A DNA stretch of 64,000 bases from Gellertiella hungarica (GTDB taxonomy: Bacteria > Pseudomonadota > Alphaproteobacteria > Rhizobiales > Rhizobiaceae), in NCBI RefSeq assembly GCF_014197145.1, contig NZ_JACIEZ010000010.1:62001-126000 (forward strand), read 5' to 3'. The notes under the pieces were generated by a model that was not told the origin of the DNA, made no database searches, and saw only the letters and a list, made by a program, of their open reading frames with translations. The first letter of the stretch is position 1. Each line of letters starts with the position of its first letter. This document shows, one piece after another, positions 8,744 to 17,162 of the stretch. The translations under genes and the position numbers were made by a program.

Positions 8744-9562
8744 TCAGCCACCCCGGGCGCGCAGGTAGGAGCTCGGGGAACTCCCCAGCATCCGCCGGAA
8801 CATGGTGGTGAAGGCCGAAATGTTCTCATAGCCCGCATCGAGCGCGACGGAGGTCACGGCCTGCCCGTCCGCGAGCCGCGGCAGCGAGGCGAAGATGCAT
8901 GCCTGCTGACGCCAGGTCACGAAGCTTACTCCGGTTTCCTGGCGGAAATGACGGGTGAAGGAGCGACGGCTCATGCCGAGCGCCTGCGCCCAGCCATCGA
9001 TGCTGGCCGAAGCCGAAGGCGCCTTGAGAAAGGCCCGGCACAGGGCGGCGAGCCGTGCCTCGGACGGAAAAGGCAGTCCGAGCGGTCTTTCCGGCAGGCA
9101 GGCCAGCTCGTCGAGAAGGAGCTCCATGACCAGAAGCTGCCGCCGTTCCGAAAGCGGCTTTTCCTCGACCCGCACCAGCTCCTCGATGAGACTGCGCGCC
9201 AGCATCGTGACCTCCACAACCCGCGGGCCCTTCGCCCCCTCGGCCCCCGCATCCACATAGATCGAATGCATCTCCACATCGCTGACCATCTCGGTCGCAT
9301 GATCGAGACGGGCGGGTATGACCAGAGCATGGCCGGGGGGAATCATCCAGCGGCCTGTCGCCGTGGTGACGAGCACCACACCCCGGCGGGCGAACCAGAG
9401 TTGCGTGCGGCTGTGCTGGTGTTCCGGCACGCGCAGGCCCGCCGGATAGAGGCGACCGAGGGCCACGACCGGTTCGTTGGCGCCTTCGATCCATCGCAGG
9501 CTTCTGAAATGCTGCTCGTCCGCGGTCGCGTGATCGTTCTTGATGAAATCTAAATTGCGCAT
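8744..9562 (-). CDS. AraC family regulator with N-terminal cupin domain
   Basis: The 272-residue protein has an N-terminal cupin-like sensor (motifs PEHQHSRTQLWF and PPGHALVIPA) and a C-terminal pair of AraC helix-turn-helix units (about residues 170-265: LGMSRRSFTRHFRQ, then AGYENISAFTTMFRRMLG). It resembles the YdeC/NimR-type group that represses adjacent efflux genes. It is divergent from the MFS transporter at 9677, which is its likely target. The start at 9562 (MRNLDFIK) was preferred over a longer frame because the extra 12 residues add nothing conserved. Confidence 0.87.
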   Translation of the reverse strand: MRNLDFIKNDHATADEQHFRSLRWIEGANEPVVALGRLYPAGLRVPEHQHSRTQLWFARRGVVLVTTATGRWMIPPGHALVIPARLDHATEMVSDVEMHSIYVDAGAEGAKGPRVVEVTMLARSLIEELVRVEEKPLSERRQLLVMELLLDELACLPERPLGLPFPSEARLAALCRAFLKAPSASASIDGWAQALGMSRRSFTRHFRQETGVSFVTWRQQACIFASLPRLADGQAVTSVALDAGYENISAFTTMFRRMLGSSPSSYLRARGG

Positions 9563-9676
9563 CTGGCCCACTCGCGAAGGAAGTCGACCAGAGCACAAAA
9601 GCGGGCCATCGGCAACACTTGTATGACATCCCCTCGGCGCTGCGCGCCGCCATCAGGCATGAACGGGAGAGGCATC

Positions 9677-10873
9677 ATGGCCAGCATCACGGGAACCGGT
9701 GTCAACGTCGAGCGCACGGCCTTTTCGGTCATCCTCGCCGCCAGCTTCTGTCACATGCTGAACGACATCATGCAGTCGCTTCTGACGTCCCTCTATCCGC
9801 TGCTCAAGGACAATTATGCGCTCGATTTCGTCCAGATCGGGCTGCTGACCTTCGCCTTCCAGGTAACGGCGTCGCTGCTGCAGCCGGCGGTGGGCGTCAT
9901 CACCGACCGCTGGCCCATGCCCTTCTCGCTGCCGGTGGCGATGGTATCGACGGCGACCGGCCTCTTTACGCTGGCCTATGCGGGAAGCTTCCCCTTCCTC
10001 GTGCTCGGCGCCTGCCTCATCGGCATCGGCTCGGCCATCTTCCATCCGGAGGCCTCGCGCGTGGCGCGTCTTGCCTCGGGCGGGCGGCACGGGCTGGCCC
10101 AGTCCTTCTTCCAGGTGGGCGGCAACACGGGAACGGCCATCGGCCCGCTGCTTGCAGCCTTCATCGTCATCCCGCATGGCCAGCGCAGCCTCGGCTGGTT
10201 CACGCTCATCGCGCTCACCGGCTTTGCGGTTCTTTCCTGGGTCAGCGTGTGGTACGTGCGTCACCGTCGTTCGGCCGCCGGCCGGAAGCCGGCAAGCCGC
10301 ACCCTGCCACTCGCCCGCAATCGGGTCATCTGGACACTGGCCATCCTGGTCGTGCTGACGGCGACGAAGAACGCCTATCTCGCAAGCCTTTCCAGCTATT
10401 TCACCTTCTATGCCATCGAGAAGTTCGGCGTGGACGTGCAGAGCGCGCAGATGATGCTGTTCCTGTTTCTTGGCGCTTCGGCCGCGGGCGTGTTCCTCGG
10501 CGGACCGATCGGCGACCGCTACGGCGCCCGCGCCGTCATCTGGTTCTCCATCCTCGGCGTCATTCCCTTCGCGCTGCTGCTGCCCTATGCCAATCTGTTC
10601 TGGACGACGGTGCTGGTGATCGTGATCGGCTTCATCTTCTCGTCCGCCTTCTCGGCCATCGTGGTCTTCGCGCAGGAGCTCGTGCCGGGCCGCGTCGGAT
10701 TGATCGCCGGCATGTTCTTCGGCTTCGCCTTCGGCTTTGGCGGTATCGGCGCGGCAGTGCTGGGCGTCCTTGCGGACCGCCAGGGCATCGAGACGGTCTA
10801 TGCGGTGGTTTCCTTCTTGCCTCTGCTTGGCCTGCTCACCATCTTCCTTCCCCGGATACCGGATCACGCCTGA
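9677..10873 (+). CDS. MFS transporter, fosmidomycin-resistance (Fsr)-like
   Basis: A 398-residue inner-membrane protein with about 12 hydrophobic helices, a central basic loop (about residues 205-215) and MFS loop signatures such as GPIGDRYGAR between helices 8 and 9. The phrase FCHMLNDIMQSLL in helix 1 and the HPEASRVARLASGGRHG loop are characteristic of the Fsr branch, so proton-driven export of a small drug or metabolite is likely. ATG 9677 has GGGAGAGG upstream. A divergent AraC-type gene probably regulates it, and an aldo/keto reductase follows on the same strand. Confidence 0.85.
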   Translation: MASITGTGVNVERTAFSVILAASFCHMLNDIMQSLLTSLYPLLKDNYALDFVQIGLLTFAFQVTASLLQPAVGVITDRWPMPFSLPVAMVSTATGLFTLAYAGSFPFLVLGACLIGIGSAIFHPEASRVARLASGGRHGLAQSFFQVGGNTGTAIGPLLAAFIVIPHGQRSLGWFTLIALTGFAVLSWVSVWYVRHRRSAAGRKPASRTLPLARNRVIWTLAILVVLTATKNAYLASLSSYFTFYAIEKFGVDVQSAQMMLFLFLGASAAGVFLGGPIGDRYGARAVIWFSILGVIPFALLLPYANLFWTTVLVIVIGFIFSSAFSAIVVFAQELVPGRVGLIAGMFFGFAFGFGGIGAAVLGVLADRQGIETVYAVVSFLPLLGLLTIFLPRIPDHA

Positions 10874-10944
10874 GGCGGCGGATCCGCAAAGGCGCCATTC
10901 CGTCTTTTCCTCCGGACTGAATCGATTTAACCAGGAACGCAAGT

Positions 10945-10964
10945 GGCCGCCCCGCCGGGCGGCC
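10945..10964. other. GC-rich hairpin between MFS and aldo/keto reductase genes
   Basis: Arms GGCCGCCC and GGGCGGCC with a four-base loop (CGCC) form a perfect 8 bp stem about 25 bases before the start codon of the aldo/keto reductase. No T-run follows, so it is not a classical terminator. It may reduce read-through from the MFS gene or stabilise the 5' end of the following message. Confidence 0.4.
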
Positions 10965-10988
10965 CGTCAATGATGGGAGGTTCCATTC

Positions 10989-12014
10989 ATGTATGTACCC
11001 GCGCAGAACCGCTATGACGACGTGACCTACCGGCAGTGCGGCCGCTCCGGCCTCAAGCTTCCGCCGATCTCGCTCGGCCTCTGGCACAATTTCGGCGGCA
11101 CGGATGTCTTCGAAACGGGCCGCGCCGTCATCCGCCGCGCCTTCGACCGGGGCGTCACGCATTTCGATCTCGCCAACAATTACGGCCCGCCCTATGGTTC
11201 GGCGGAAGAGAACTTTGGCCTGATCCTCGAGCGCGATTTCCGCAGCCACCGCGACGAGCTGATCATCTCCTCCAAGGCCGGATGGGACATGTGGGCCGGG
11301 CCCTACGGTCTTGGCGGGTCGCGCAAGCATGTGCTCGCCTCGCTCGACCAGAGCCTGAAGCGCATGAAGCTCGATTACGTGGACATCTTCTATTCGCACC
11401 GCCCCACCCCGGATGTGCCCCTGGAGGAAACCATGGGCGCACTGGTGCAGATGCACCGCCAGGGCAAGGCACTCTATGTCGGCATTTCCTCCTACGGTCC
11501 CGAACGCACCCGGCAGGCGGAGAAGATCCTGCGCGCCGAAGGGGTGCCGCTGCTCATCCACCAGCCGTCCTATTCGCTGCTGAACCGCTGGATCGAGGAC
11601 AAGCTGCTCGCGACGCTCGAGGAGCTCGGCACGGGCTGCATCGCCTTCTCGCCGCTGGCGCAGGGCATGCTGACCAACAAGTATCTGAACGGCGTTCCCG
11701 CCGATGCCCGCGCCGCCAAGGGCGGCTCGTTCCAGCAGGACATGCTGAGCGAGCAGAACCTCGCGATGGTGCGCGCGCTCGATGCGATCGCAAAGCGCCG
11801 CGGCCAGACGCTGGCCCAGATGGCGATTGCCTGGGTCCTGCGCGACCCGCGCGTCACCTCGGCGCTCATCGGCGCGCGAAACGTGGCGCAGCTCGACGAT
11901 TCGCTCGACGCGCTGAACAACCTCACCTTCACGGCCGAGGAACTGGCCGAGATCGATGCCCATGCCAGGGATGGCGGCATCGACCTCTGGCGCGGAGTCT
12001 CGGAGTTCAAGTAA
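10989..12014 (+). CDS. Aldo/keto reductase, YghZ (glyceraldehyde-3-phosphate reductase) type
   Basis: An NADPH-dependent carbonyl reductase with a TIM-barrel fold, 341 residues, cytoplasmic. The catalytic tetrad of the superfamily is recognisable: Asp and Tyr in HFDLANNYG, Lys in IISSKAGW, and His in FYSHRP. The N-terminal YRQCGRSGLKLPPISLGLW and the NNYGPPYGSAEENFG loop match the YghZ/GPR group, which reduces L-glyceraldehyde 3-phosphate and methylglyoxal. A strong ribosome site (TGGGAGG) precedes the ATG. It may be co-transcribed with the MFS gene; its natural substrate here is unknown. Confidence 0.9.
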   Translation: MYVPAQNRYDDVTYRQCGRSGLKLPPISLGLWHNFGGTDVFETGRAVIRRAFDRGVTHFDLANNYGPPYGSAEENFGLILERDFRSHRDELIISSKAGWDMWAGPYGLGGSRKHVLASLDQSLKRMKLDYVDIFYSHRPTPDVPLEETMGALVQMHRQGKALYVGISSYGPERTRQAEKILRAEGVPLLIHQPSYSLLNRWIEDKLLATLEELGTGCIAFSPLAQGMLTNKYLNGVPADARAAKGGSFQQDMLSEQNLAMVRALDAIAKRRGQTLAQMAIAWVLRDPRVTSALIGARNVAQLDDSLDALNNLTFTAEELAEIDAHARDGGIDLWRGVSEFK

Positions 12015-12031
12015 GCCTCCTCGGCGCCGCC

Positions 12032-13171
12032 TTATTTCCCGGGCGGCGCCAGCCTCAACAGCCGTCCGGGCTGATCGTCCTCGACAATCCAGACGGCGCC
12101 GTCGGGTGCGACAGCCACGTCCCTGATCCGGGCCTCCATGTCGAAGCGCTCCGCTTCGTCCGGATTTCCGCCTTCGTCGAAGGTCACGCGGACGAGGCAG
12201 AGGCCGGCGAGGCCGCCGATCAGGGCGGATCCCTTCCATTCCGGAAAAAGCCCGCTCTCGTAGAAGGCAAGGCCTGCCGGCGCGATAACCAGGTTCCAGT
12301 AGAGCGGAGGCGCGGCGAATTCGGGCCGTGTCTCGTGCCGCGCAATCGGCGCGCCGCTGTACTGGTCGCCGTTGGAGACGACGGGCCAGCCGTAATTCAG
12401 CCCCGGCTCGATCCGGTTGAATTCGTCGCCGCCCTTGGGGCCCATTTCATGCAGCCACAGGCGGCCATCGGGTGCGAAGGCAAGGCCATAGGGGTTTCGG
12501 TGTCCGGTGCTCCAGGTCATCGCTGCAACGCCCGGCTTGCCGGCTTCAGGGTTTCCGGGGGCGGGCTTGCCGTCGAGCGTCAGCCGGAACACCTTGCCGC
12601 GCGCCATGTCCGGATCCTGCGCCGTCTCGGGCTCCATGCGGTCCCCCACCGTCAGGAAGAGATGGGTACCTTCGGGATCGAAAGCGATGATGCCGCCCGG
12701 CTGGCCGCGCCCGCCCGGCTTCTGTCGGAAAAGCTCCGAGAACTCGGAAAGTCGCGCCCCGCCGCCACTCTCGTCCAGCCGTGCCTTCGCCAGGACGAGC
12801 GAAGTCCCGCCCCGGTCGGGTGCGACATAGGTGAGGTAGATGGTGCCGTCCTCGCTGTAGCGGGGAGAGACCGCCACGTCGAGAAGGCCGTTCTGGCCGG
12901 ACGCCGCGACCTCGGGAACGCCCGAAACCCCGCTCTTCTCCCCTTTTTGCGTGACGAGGAAAAGGCCGCCCGGCTTTTCGGTCACGAGCAGACGCCCGTC
13001 CGGCAGGAAGGCAATGGCCCAGGGCGTGTCGAATTCGGCGATAGCCGTCGCCTCGAAGGGCTTTTTGGCGGTCGCCGGTCGGTCCCCGGCATTGATGGAG
13101 GCTGCTGCCGCCGGCATCGCAGCGGCAAGGGCAAGGGAAAGCAGTAAGGATCGAAAGGCGCTGGTCGTCAT
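12032..13171 (-). CDS. Periplasmic PQQ-dependent sugar dehydrogenase-like protein (sorbosone/aldose dehydrogenase family)
   Basis: The 379-residue protein begins with a cleavable signal peptide (about residues 1-23, ending AAAA) and continues as a six-bladed beta-propeller of the GDH-B / L-sorbosone dehydrogenase family. Characteristic segments are DTPWAIAFLPDGRLLVTEK, GQNGLLDVAVSP, TGHRNPYGLAF and LWLHEMGPKGGDE. Homologues oxidise aldose sugars in the periplasm using PQQ; PQQ binding here is inferred from the family. The ATG at 13171 has GGAGA upstream. It is convergent with the aldo/keto reductase, and no electron acceptor gene is adjacent. Confidence 0.86.
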   Translation of the reverse strand: MTTSAFRSLLLSLALAAAMPAAAASINAGDRPATAKKPFEATAIAEFDTPWAIAFLPDGRLLVTEKPGGLFLVTQKGEKSGVSGVPEVAASGQNGLLDVAVSPRYSEDGTIYLTYVAPDRGGTSLVLAKARLDESGGGARLSEFSELFRQKPGGRGQPGGIIAFDPEGTHLFLTVGDRMEPETAQDPDMARGKVFRLTLDGKPAPGNPEAGKPGVAAMTWSTGHRNPYGLAFAPDGRLWLHEMGPKGGDEFNRIEPGLNYGWPVVSNGDQYSGAPIARHETRPEFAAPPLYWNLVIAPAGLAFYESGLFPEWKGSALIGGLAGLCLVRVTFDEGGNPDEAERFDMEARIRDVAVAPDGAVWIVEDDQPGRLLRLAPPGK

Positions 13172-13294
13172 GCAGGTGTCTCCGGAGATCGTCCATGATC
13201 TAGGGTGCGCCATCCCCGGAAAAAGAGCGGCAGAAGGGCGATGCCGCATTTGTGAAGGGGTGCATGCGGCGGCAGAGGACGCTATCCTCTCGGC

Positions 13295-14248
13295 ATGGAT
13301 TCGCTTCCTCTCAAAGCCGGCCCGGAGGCTTCGCCGGTTGCCCTCGTTCCCGAATGGGCAACGCGCCCCGGCGCGTCCCCATCGGAAGCCGATGCGGCGT
13401 TCGGCGCCGGCGCGGCGCTCGCGGTGCTGGATGGCATCGTCCGGAGCCAGCCGGAGTGGTCGGGCGTCTGGCAGGCGCGCCTCGCACTCGCCGCTGCGCA
13501 GGAAACGCTGACATTCTTCCGCCGTCAGCAAAGCGCGGAGGCACTGCGTGACGCGCTTCTTCTGACGCCCCCGCAGGGGGATCCCGGTCCCGACGGTCAT
13601 GTGCTGCGTGCCTGGCAGGCGCTGTCCGAGCGGCGCGCGGCGATTGCCACGCCGCTGCTCCGGGACCTCGCGGCGGATTTCGGCATCCGCTTCGATGGCA
13701 TCCTGCTCGACATTCCGGCACTTCTCGACGATCTCGAACAGGCGGCCGGGTCGCCGCTCCATTCCGCAGCGGTGCTGCTCGAGACGATTGCGCGGGATCG
13801 TCCCGATGCAGAGCCCCTCGGCCTCTGGCTTGCCGACTGGATGATCGCCCGGCGCCTGCGCTGGCCCCGCCCCCTTCCCCTGATCATGACGCAACGGTCC
13901 GGCCCTCCCTTCCGCACCGCGGGCGGGAGGGGACGGTGCAAGCCCGCAGAGCCGGGCTATCGTGCCGCGCTGTGCGCAGCCGTCGCACTGGCCGCGGCGG
14001 ATGCCTGCCGGCGTGCGGCGGAACTCTCCCGCCGCGCGGCCCAGCTTCAGGATGTCTCGCGCAAGGTGCGGACCAAGGGAGCGGCAAAGGTCATCCGCCT
14101 GCTGCTTGAGCGGGACGCCGTTCTCGCCACCGCCCCGGGCACGGGGCTGTCGCGCTGGGCGGCGGGGCGCCTTTTCGAGCGACTGGAAAGCCTCGGCGCC
14201 GTGCGCGAGCTTTCCGGGCGCAACAGTTTCAGGATCTATGGCCTATGA
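13295..14248 (+). CDS. DUF1403 family protein
   Basis: The 317-residue, largely helical, alanine/arginine-rich protein matches the DUF1403 family as I recall it, which has no established function. The N-terminal half (for example GAALAVLDGIVR and WQARLALAAAQ) and the C-terminal half (AALCAAVALAAADACRRAA, then a winged-helix-like end RLFERLESLGAVRELSGRN) look like two helical domains, the last resembling a small DNA-binding or protein-protein module. No signal peptide or membrane segment. Its stop overlaps the start of the ScpB-like gene (ATGA), so the two are translationally coupled and probably act together. Confidence 0.7.
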   Translation: MDSLPLKAGPEASPVALVPEWATRPGASPSEADAAFGAGAALAVLDGIVRSQPEWSGVWQARLALAAAQETLTFFRRQQSAEALRDALLLTPPQGDPGPDGHVLRAWQALSERRAAIATPLLRDLAADFGIRFDGILLDIPALLDDLEQAAGSPLHSAAVLLETIARDRPDAEPLGLWLADWMIARRLRWPRPLPLIMTQRSGPPFRTAGGRGRCKPAEPGYRAALCAAVALAAADACRRAAELSRRAAQLQDVSRKVRTKGAAKVIRLLLERDAVLATAPGTGLSRWAAGRLFERLESLGAVRELSGRNSFRIYGL

Positions 14249-14907
14249 CCGCCCGGCGTGCCCCCTCCCCCGGCGCCGAGGCCGGGCCGACGGATGCAGA
14301 GCTCCCGCATCTCACCCCGCCCCAGCGGTGGCGGGAATGGATGATGCGCGTTGAAGCCATCATCTTCGCGGCCCGGGAGCCCGTCCCCCGGGACCAGCTG
14401 TCCCGCGTCGTCGGACGCGACTGCAATCTCGATCTGCTGATCGCCGACATCCGGGAGGAACTGAAGGCGCGGCCCTATGACATCATGGCCGTGGCCGGCG
14501 GCTTCCAGCATCGCACGCGGAAGGCCTATGCCGATGTCATCCGGGCCTCGTCTGCCTCGCTTCCTCCTGTCGCGGATCTGGGCACGCGGGAGGCGGCGGT
14601 GCTGATGGCGATCGCCTATTTCCAGCCGGTGACCCGCACGGAGCTCTCCCGCATCTTCGGACGGGAGATCGGCCGGGAGGTGATCGCCGCGCTGCGGCAG
14701 GCCGGGTTCGTCAGCGCCGGGCCGCGCAGTCCGGCCCCGGGCGCGCCCTACACCTTTGTCACCACCCGCTTCTTCCTGTCCGCCTTCGGCTTCCAGACCT
14801 TGCGCGATCTGCCGGATATCGAGATGCTCGAGGATGCGGGCCTGCTCAGCCGGCGCAAAACCGCCGATGAGGGCGATCTGGCGCCCGAAGGTGACGAGGC
14901 GGACTGA
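14245..14907 (+). CDS. ScpB-like winged-helix protein (SMC-kleisin accessory type)
   Basis: The 220-residue protein has the layout of ScpB: two tandem winged-helix domains (about residues 32-105 and 110-190) with the recognisable phrases VEAIIFAAREPVPRDQL, TREAAVLMAIAYFQPVTRTEL and APYTFVTTRFFLSAFG. Housekeeping ScpB binds the kleisin ScpA in the SMC condensin complex. No ScpA or SMC gene lies here and the direct partner is a DUF1403 protein, so this looks like a plasmid-borne ScpB paralogue with its own role. The C-terminus is acidic and probably disordered. It overlaps the DUF1403 gene by four bases. Confidence 0.78.
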   Translation: MTARRAPSPGAEAGPTDAELPHLTPPQRWREWMMRVEAIIFAAREPVPRDQLSRVVGRDCNLDLLIADIREELKARPYDIMAVAGGFQHRTRKAYADVIRASSASLPPVADLGTREAAVLMAIAYFQPVTRTELSRIFGREIGREVIAALRQAGFVSAGPRSPAPGAPYTFVTTRFFLSAFGFQTLRDLPDIEMLEDAGLLSRRKTADEGDLAPEGDEAD

Positions 14908-14911
14908 CGTT

Positions 14912-15898
14912 TCAGGCTACGGGGGCCACCCTTGCCGCAGCCTTTGCCCGCTCTGCAATGGAGCGGGCGATCCATGCGCAGACGATCAGCTGGATCTGGT
15001 GGAAGATCATCAGCGGCAGGACGATCGCGCCGATGCTCTGTCCGGCAAAGATGACGTTCGCCATGGGGACGCCGCTTGCCAGGCTCTTCTTCGAACCGCA
15101 GAAGATGGCGGCGATCCGGTCCCCTTGCCGGAAGCCGAAAAGCCGGCTGCCGATGGTGGTGATGGTCAGCACCAGCGCAAGGATTGCGCAGTCGAGGGCA
15201 ATGATGAGGCCGAGATCCTTAAGGTCCAGCGTCTTCCAGATGCCCTCCACCACCGCGTCGCTGAAGGCGAGATAGACGACCAGCAGGATGGAGCCCCGGT
15301 CGAAGGGCGTGAGCAGCTGCTTCCTCGCCCTCACCCAGTTGCCGATGAAGGGCTGAAGCAACTGGCCGGCCACGAAAGGCAGGAAGAGCTGCGTCATGAT
15401 CTTCACGAGAATGTCGCCGGAAAAGCCGATATGGCCGCCCGCCGAAAAGAGAGCCGCGACGAGCAGCGGCGTCAGGACGATCCCGAAGATGTTGGAGGCC
15501 GACGCCGCGCAGATGGCCGCGGGCACATTGCCGCCCGCCATGGAGGTGAAGGCAATCGAGGACTGGACGGTGGATGGCAGCACGCAGACGTAAAGCAGCC
15601 CCAGATAGAGCGGTTGCGGCACCAGCCATGGCGACAGGAAGCCGAGCGCGACGCCGATGGCCGGAAAGACCGCGAAGGTCATGACCAGAATGAAAAGCTG
15701 CAGCCGCCAATGCAGGAAACCGGCGATCACCACATCCGTGGAAAGCCGTGCCCCATGCAGGAAAAACAGAAGCCCGATCGCCACAACGGCGGCCTGCGAG
15801 AGAATATCCGCCGCCCCTCCCGTCGCCGGCAGGACACTCGCCAGAACCACGCAGAGAACGAGGAGTGTGGTGAAGAGGTCGGGCAGAAAACGCCGCAT
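14912..15898 (-). CDS. Bile acid:sodium symporter-like transporter (SBF-like, YfeH type)
   Basis: The 328-residue inner-membrane protein has about ten hydrophobic segments and typical SBF-like phrases, including LFFLHGARLS, VLPSTVQSSIAFTSMAGGN and CGSKKSLASGVPMANV. Such proteins (PF13593-type) are related to ASBT and arsenite transporters of the BART superfamily; the substrate of this branch is not known. The start at 15898 (MRRFLPD) gives a proper N-terminus, while upstream in-frame residues add a non-conserved extension. It is convergent with the ScpB-like gene, only four bases apart. Confidence 0.85.
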   Translation of the reverse strand: MRRFLPDLFTTLLVLCVVLASVLPATGGAADILSQAAVVAIGLLFFLHGARLSTDVVIAGFLHWRLQLFILVMTFAVFPAIGVALGFLSPWLVPQPLYLGLLYVCVLPSTVQSSIAFTSMAGGNVPAAICAASASNIFGIVLTPLLVAALFSAGGHIGFSGDILVKIMTQLFLPFVAGQLLQPFIGNWVRARKQLLTPFDRGSILLVVYLAFSDAVVEGIWKTLDLKDLGLIIALDCAILALVLTITTIGSRLFGFRQGDRIAAIFCGSKKSLASGVPMANVIFAGQSIGAIVLPLMIFHQIQLIVCAWIARSIAERAKAAARVAPVA

Positions 15899-15999
15899 CG
15901 GCTGGCTCCTTGGCTGGGCGGGGCGGCTGATGTTCCCCAAAGCGGGGTGCAATGCAAGCCGGATCTGCCGTTTCCGGGTTCGCCCCGTCCTGCCGCCAA

Positions 16000-16034
16000 G
16001 AAAAAAGGGAGGTGCATTCCTGCACCTCCCTTTG
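16000..16034 (-). terminator. Rho-independent terminator of the DUF1236 gene
   Basis: Arms AAAGGGAGGTGCA (16004-16016) and TGCACCTCCCTTT (16021-16033) form a perfect 13 bp stem with a TTCC loop on the + strand. Read on the minus strand it is followed by a run of T, 20 bases after the DUF1236 stop codon. Confidence 0.85.
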
Positions 16035-16053
16035 TCTCACGCATCGGGGCGGA

Positions 16054-16455
16054 TTACTGAAACACCTGAACCACAGTGCGGGACTGCGGATCGACGATCA
16101 CGCGCTCGTTGTTCACCACGGCATAGGCATATTTCGGCTCGTCCGGGATCGGAACGATTTCCACGGTCTGCGGCAGGGGCTTGCCCACCACGACCTTTTC
16201 CTCCACGACCACGCGCTGGGTCGGTGCGGGCTGTTCCTGCACATAGGTGACCACCTTCTGCGGCGGCGGATCGATGGCGGTCCCGACAAGCGCGCCGGCA
16301 ACACCGCCGACGGCTGCGCCAACCGGACCGCCGACGATGGCGCCGGTCACCGCACCGCCGGCAGCGCCGTTGATGGTGCTCTGCTGGGCAGCGGCGGTGG
16401 TGGCAAAGCCGGCTGCCGAGGCAAGCGCGGCGACAAGAATCATGGTCTTACGCAT
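16054..16455 (-). CDS. Secreted DUF1236-type envelope protein
   Basis: The 133-residue product has a signal peptide (cleavage near the AAAQ at about residue 23), then a glycine/alanine-rich stretch (AAGGAVTGAIVGGPVGAAVGG) similar to glycine-zipper segments of outer-membrane lipoproteins, and a C-terminal DUF1236-like beta region (YAVVNNERVIVDPQSRTVV). It probably resides in the periplasm or associates with the outer membrane. Function unknown; such genes are common and often stress-induced in Rhizobiales. The ATG at 16455 follows GGAGA. Single-gene unit closed by a strong terminator. Confidence 0.8.
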   Translation of the reverse strand: MRKTMILVAALASAAGFATTAAAQQSTINGAAGGAVTGAIVGGPVGAAVGGVAGALVGTAIDPPPQKVVTYVQEQPAPTQRVVVEEKVVVGKPLPQTVEIVPIPDEPKYAYAVVNNERVIVDPQSRTVVQVFQ

Positions 16456-16646
16456 CACGTTTCTCCTTTGTCGTTGTGCCCCTAAAACGGACAATGAAGA
16501 AGTTCGGTTCCATGCGAAGCGGGCGAGAGGGCGTCCGGATGGACGTTGGACGGTCGGAAACGGCTGACATTACAAGGATTTAATTCGGCGGGACAAACGG
16601 GCTCGTCTACAAGCAAGGAGGGAGGCAGACGAAACGGAGAACAACC

Positions 16647-17150
16647 ATGCGAGCCACCATCCTGCGCTACGCGACACCCACCATCACCGGGCTTTTCCTG
16701 GTATCGCTCGTCTCGGGCATCGCCCTCTTCTTCCACGTCGGCGGCGGCCTCTTCAACGCGATGCACGAATGGCTCAGCATGGTGCTGATCCTGCCTTTCG
16801 TGCTTCATCTCTGGAAGAACTGGCGGGCCTTGACGACCTATTTCTGGAAAGGACCGATGGTCGCCGCGCTGGCCCTGTCGCTCATGGCCGCTGCCGGTTT
16901 CGGCCTTGCATCGATGAGCGAAGGCCGGACCGGCGGGCCCCCGCAGATTGCCCTCACCCACGCGCTTTTCGCCCGCACCGCGACCGAATTCGCTCCCGTC
17001 CTCGGCATGTCGGGAGAAGCGCTTGCCGCGCAGCTCCGGCAGGCCGGTTACAGTGCGGCCGATCCGTCACTCCCCCTGTCCGCGATAGCCGCCCGGTCCG
17101 GCAAGAGCGAGTTCGAGCTCAGCAGCGCCCTGCTTCAGGTGAGGCCGTGA
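16647..17150 (+). CDS. DUF4405-like membrane protein
   Basis: The 167-residue protein carries three hydrophobic segments (about residues 10-30, 42-58 and 72-90) with histidines in HEWLSM and LHLWKNW, resembling the haem-binding helices of cytochrome b561-type proteins grouped as DUF4405. A soluble C-terminal part follows, with a possible helical repeat. It may be an electron-transfer or regulatory membrane protein; the sequence does not decide. A ribosome site (AAGGAGGGAGG) lies about 25 bases upstream and a nearer GGAG precedes the ATG. Confidence 0.65.
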   Translation: MRATILRYATPTITGLFLVSLVSGIALFFHVGGGLFNAMHEWLSMVLILPFVLHLWKNWRALTTYFWKGPMVAALALSLMAAAGFGLASMSEGRTGGPPQIALTHALFARTATEFAPVLGMSGEALAAQLRQAGYSAADPSLPLSAIAARSGKSEFELSSALLQVRP

Positions 17151-17162
17151 CTTTCGGACCGG

